Assembly (NCBI GenBank): GCA_029557905.1
Contig: JAKQHR010000053.1
Location: forward strand, 55,139 to 119,138
From: Verrucomicrobiota bacterium
GTDB taxonomy: Bacteria > Verrucomicrobiota > Kiritimatiellia > JAKQHR01
Length of the DNA stretch: 64,000 nt
Direction of reading: 5' to 3'
This document shows positions 61,939 through 64,000 of the stretch, in pieces; positions within the stretch are counted from its first letter, which is position 1; each line of letters opens with the position of its first letter. The notes under the pieces are model-generated. The model did not search any database. It worked only from the letters and a program-made list of their open reading frames with translations, and was not told the origin of the DNA. The position numbers and the translations under genes are program-made.

Positions 61939-62775
61939 ATGACTGATACACTCGACAATGTACGTTGTTCGAAATGCGCTGCGGTTTTCCCAAAGAGCGA
62001 ATTGCAATGTCCGGTTTGTGGATCTTCGGACTTCATGCCGTTTAAGATCGAAGGGAGGGGAAAGGGCACAGCGCCAAAGACGAATGTACAGGAGACGTCT
62101 ACCAGCAAAGGATCAAATGCAGTCATCACAATCGTCGCCGTCGTTGTGTTCCTGTATTTCGCGCGTGGGCCAAATGGGCTTATCTGCAAGTATGTCATGC
62201 CATCGGCCTACACTCAGAGCGAACGGGCGTTTTGGAAGGCTCTGGCAGGCTGCGACTGTACACAAGGCGTCACTTCTGATGAGAAGCCGGACACCTCCAG
62301 CAAGGAAGACATCAATTCCCAATTGCGAATTGCGGCCGGGCTCGGAAGAATGAATGAAGTAAGCAGCCTCCTTGACAGAGGCGCCGACGCGAATAGCCCG
62401 GGACCTGGAACGGAGCAAGTGCCAGCAGGAGGAACAGCCCTGATGCTCGCGGTTGCCCGAAACCACCAGGATGTCGTTCGGCTGCTCCTCTCAAAGGGAG
62501 CAGACCCCAACCAAGCGGATCAGGGTGGAGGAACGGCATTGATATATGCATCATGGAAAGGCAACATCGAGATTGTGAGAATGCTACTCAAACACGGCGC
62601 TAATCGTAATGCGACAACACGGGATGGCCGGACGCCGCTCACAGTAGCAAGGAATGCCGGACATTCCGAAATCGCAACGCTCCTTGAAACATATTCGACC
62701 GACGAGAAACAGGAGTGCGCAATGCCGAACAAGAGCGTGGACACCTACGTTTCACCCGGCGCGGACGCCAGGTGA
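61939..62775 (+). CDS. Zinc-ribbon, single-TM ankyrin-repeat protein (cassette 1)
   Basis: The 278-residue protein starts MTDTLDNVRCSKCAAVFPKSEL. It has a zinc ribbon (CSKC...CPVC, about 10-33), a TM segment (about 57-77, AVITIVAVVVFLYFARGPNG), and about four ankyrin repeats (about 120-255), for example GGTALMLAVARNHQDVVRLLLSKGADPNQ and RDGRTPLTVARNAGHSEIATLLETY. The perfect AGGAGGTAAG site lies directly after the cassette boundary. The last 17 codons and the stop are supplied by attC1. A role in protein binding at the membrane is the only safe inference. Confidence 0.9.
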   Translation: MTDTLDNVRCSKCAAVFPKSELQCPVCGSSDFMPFKIEGRGKGTAPKTNVQETSTSKGSNAVITIVAVVVFLYFARGPNGLICKYVMPSAYTQSERAFWKALAGCDCTQGVTSDEKPDTSSKEDINSQLRIAAGLGRMNEVSSLLDRGADANSPGPGTEQVPAGGTALMLAVARNHQDVVRLLLSKGADPNQADQGGGTALIYASWKGNIEIVRMLLKHGANRNATTRDGRTPLTVARNAGHSEIATLLETYSTDEKQECAMPNKSVDTYVSPGADAR

Positions 62776-62801
62776 AACGAGGGTCACGCTCGACGTTGGG
62801 A
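62724..62801 (+). repeat. attC site 1
   Basis: Inverse core GCCGAAC (62724-62730); outer arms GAGCGTG (62733-62739) and CACGCTC (62785-62791); inner arms CGTTTCACC (62748-62756) and GGTGAAACG (62771-62779); core GTTGGGA (62795-62801). The stem is interrupted by unpaired bases, as in true attC sites. Confidence 0.9.
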
Positions 62802-63093
62802 ACGAAGGAAAAAAGAATCACGGAAGCTTCAGGATTTCCAGACCGTGAAGGTCTTGCGATTGTTTATCCACATCTCATGAGAAGTGAATACAACGGAAGA
62901 GCGACGGACAGGCCGATCAATGGGCAGTCTTGGACATCCGGAGCGACCGGAGAGGAAAAAGAGAGAGTCAGACCGGCGGGGCTAACCCGAAACCCCTCGA
63001 CAATCCCGAAAAGAAGAGAGAGACTATTCCCAACAAGGCAGCCCACCCAACCGCCGTACGCCTTCGGCTCCCGGCGGTTGGTGGCTGCCGACG
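62796..63093 (+). mobile_element. Cassette 2, no convincing plus-strand gene
   Basis: The 298-bp cassette starts TTGGGAACGAAGG and ends in attC2. No plus-strand frame has a start with a ribosome-binding site and a stop inside the cassette that looks protein-like. A 60-codon minus-strand frame (63046-62864) exists but has no support. It may be an ORF-less cassette carrying a promoter or small RNA. Confidence 0.7.
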
Positions 63094-63099
63094 TTCGGC
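63028..63099 (+). repeat. attC site 2
   Basis: Inverse core TCCCAAC (63028-63034); outer arms GGCAGCC (63037-63043) and GGCTGCC (63083-63089); inner arms CCAACCGCCG (63047-63056) and CGGCGGTTGG (63072-63081); core GTTCGGC (63093-63099). The inverse core matches cassette 2's own start, not the following one. Confidence 0.92.
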
Positions 63100-63162
63100 G
63101 GAAGGATGAGGCGGCAAGTCCTGATGCCAGTCCCGAAACAAAGTGCCGCGGAGGACAGCAGA

Positions 63163-63552
63163 ATGAAGGAGAAGAACTACAAGGCTTTCTATATTACGGC
63201 GATCGTGGTAGCACTAATCAACTTCGCGAACATTTCCAAGTTCAATGCGCTGCCGGGTATTCCCATCCTGGCAACCGGGTTCGCGGTGGCCTACTGCCTC
63301 CTAATGCCCCGAATCAACCTTCTGACAGCATCGCTCGTGTTTGTCGGCCTCGGCATTCTGAACGGAATGCTGATGCCGGTCGCGCAGAAGTCCGGGCAGG
63401 CAAACCTGAAGCTGTTCGCTGGTATCATGGGCATTTGTGTCTACGCACTTGCAGCCCCAATGCTCATCGGTTGGATTGCTCATGGTATTTCCCTGGCGTC
63501 TCGCAGAAAGAAGTCCAAGGAACAGCCTTCTTCACTGCCGGACCAGAAGTAG
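63163..63552 (+). CDS. Small membrane protein (cassette 3)
   Basis: The 129-residue protein MKEKNYKAFYITAIVVALIN has four hydrophobic segments (about 8-25, 30-48, 53-72, 84-108) and a Lys/Arg-rich C-terminus (ASRRKKSKEQPSS). I chose ATG 63163, served by GGAGG 9 nt upstream; an ATG at 63106 sits too close to GGAAGG of the cassette start. No family is recognised. The stop lies 5 bp before attC3. Confidence 0.75.
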   Translation: MKEKNYKAFYITAIVVALINFANISKFNALPGIPILATGFAVAYCLLMPRINLLTASLVFVGLGILNGMLMPVAQKSGQANLKLFAGIMGICVYALAAPMLIGWIAHGISLASRRKKSKEQPSSLPDQK

Positions 63553-63557
63553 GAAAC

Positions 63558-63614
63558 GCCGAACCAGCAGGTGCAGGTGACGCTTTACAGCGCGCCTGAC
63601 CTGCGACGTTGGGC
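63558..63614 (+). repeat. attC site 3
   Basis: Inverse core GCCGAAC (63558-63564); arms GCAGGT (63567-63572) and ACCTGC (63599-63604); inner CAGG (63574-63577) and CCTG (63595-63598); core GTTGGGC (63608-63614). It is the shortest of the three. Confidence 0.88.
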
Positions 63615-63629
63615 ATGGAGGAAAGAACT

Positions 63630-64000
63630 ATGAGTTATGTCACTTACGCCGTCGGCGCGGTTGTATCCGCATTGTCCCTTGGCCTTGCAGCTGGCTACCT
63701 GGGCTACATGCGCGGCATTCAGACATGTGATTTTCCACTCATAGCTGCGTGGTACTTCGTCCTTCCATTCCTTGCACTGCTTCAAGGCATGCGGGAGTCA
63801 GGCCCAAAGCGATCCTGGAGTTATGCTCCAGCTATGGTTTTCCCGTTTGTCGTCCTTGCAGGGGTCCTGTGCACATACACCTACACTCCGGTATGGCAAG
63901 CGTCTTGGGGCTACGCCAGCCTTTCCAGCCTTCAATCACTCGTGTTCCTTACGATTGGGACAAAGCTCGTCAGATTTGCCCCAAGAAGTCTGTTGCGGCT
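63630..64000 (+). CDS. Membrane protein, N-terminal part (cassette 4)
   Basis: The frame starts MSYVTYAVGAVVSALSLGLA behind GGAGGAAAG, 16 nt after the attC3 core, and stays open to the window end (123 codons). It has three or four hydrophobic segments: about 5-25, 38-52, 68-88 and possibly 105-118. No family is recognised. Confidence 0.7.
   Translation, partial: MSYVTYAVGAVVSALSLGLAAGYLGYMRGIQTCDFPLIAAWYFVLPFLALLQGMRESGPKRSWSYAPAMVFPFVVLAGVLCTYTYTPVWQASWGYASLSSLQSLVFLTIGTKLVRFAPRSLLR

Larger units (their letters stand above)
61921..64000 (+). mobile_element. Integron gene-cassette array (four cassettes, last incomplete)
   Basis: Cassettes run 61921-62795, 62796-63093, 63094-63608 and 63609 to beyond the window. 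Three attC sites separate them. The first bases of cassettes 1, 2 and 3 (with the preceding G: GTTCGGC, GTTGGGA, GTTCGGC) are the exact reverse complements of the inverse core sites in their own attC (GCCGAAC, TCCCAAC, GCCGAAC). This is what excised circular cassettes predict. Ribosome-binding sites follow right after each coding cassette start. No integrase is in the window, so it is either an integrase-free cluster or an array whose intI lies elsewhere. Confidence 0.9.

Noticed and set aside
62715..63599. Long plus-strand reading frame of 294 codons across the cassette array
   Set aside because: It runs through two attC sites and three cassettes, lacks a ribosome-binding site, and its translation shows no protein-like pattern; the real genes are in other frames.

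Overview
The window is a 64-kb piece of a GC-rich bacterial chromosome. It looks like a member of the PVC group, possibly Kiritimatiellota or Verrucomicrobiota. That placement is inferred from a 51-residue small basic protein beginning MSRHPSL (40094-40249), which I know as a Chlamydiae/Verrucomicrobia-type family, from a lysine-rich histone H1-like protein, from a secreted choice-of-anchor-type protein and from the general gene repertoire. No rRNA or marker gene allows a firm call.

Layout. 1-1185: the N-terminal part of a secreted protein and a tRNA-Gly(CCC). 1186-3053: three small heat-shock proteins behind a helically phased T-tract array and an excellent sigma-54-type promoter. 3094-9617: an operon of glycogen phosphorylase, an RlmM-like rRNA methyltransferase and an aldo/keto reductase, diverging from a SpoIIE-type phosphatase. 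9601-36941: a large surface-polysaccharide locus (UDP-glucuronate, GDP-6-deoxyhexose and GDP-heptose enzymes, a PMP-type 3-dehydrase with His in place of the PLP lysine, a B12-type radical SAM enzyme, a split transketolase, glycosyltransferases, large GT-C/YfhO-like membrane proteins, methyltransferases and mannose-6-phosphate isomerase), with rpsU embedded in it. 36938-41804: a hybrid histidine kinase, RluB-type pseudouridine synthase, the small basic protein, NrdR and the histone-like protein. 42136-52009: one tightly packed minus-strand operon secA-lnt-prfB-trpC-trpF-trpB-yicC-gmk, with prfB carrying the programmed +1 frameshift. 52010-52763: a gene-free region with two copies of a composite repeat (AGTACT palindrome followed by a phased T-tract array). 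52764-53708: a sugar epimerase. 53694-59904: an operon of a C2H2-finger protein, a VTC polyphosphate polymerase-like protein, a DUF4956 membrane protein, an HlyD adaptor and a TolC-like lipoprotein. 60003-61712: a transglutaminase-like protein. 61920-64000: an integron gene-cassette array with three attC sites.

Most notable. (1) The right end is an integron cassette array. For all three complete cassettes, the bases at the cassette start are the exact reverse complement of the inverse core site in that cassette's own attC, the signature of circular cassettes. An attI-like simple site and a candidate promoter precede the first cassette, but no integrase gene is present in the window. (2) The VTC/DUF4956/HlyD/TolC operon suggests a trans-envelope machine that makes and exports polyphosphate or a similar polymer; the TolC-like protein has long Ser/Thr/Glu/Arg-rich insertions at both predicted extracellular loops. 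(3) The His-type 3-dehydrase, radical SAM and split transketolase set suggests a pathway for a two-carbon-branched dideoxy sugar. (4) A three-copy 31-bp palindromic repeat sits in frame inside a nucleotidyltransferase gene. (5) T-tract arrays with 10-11 bp spacing mark two or three promoter regions and probably curve the DNA.
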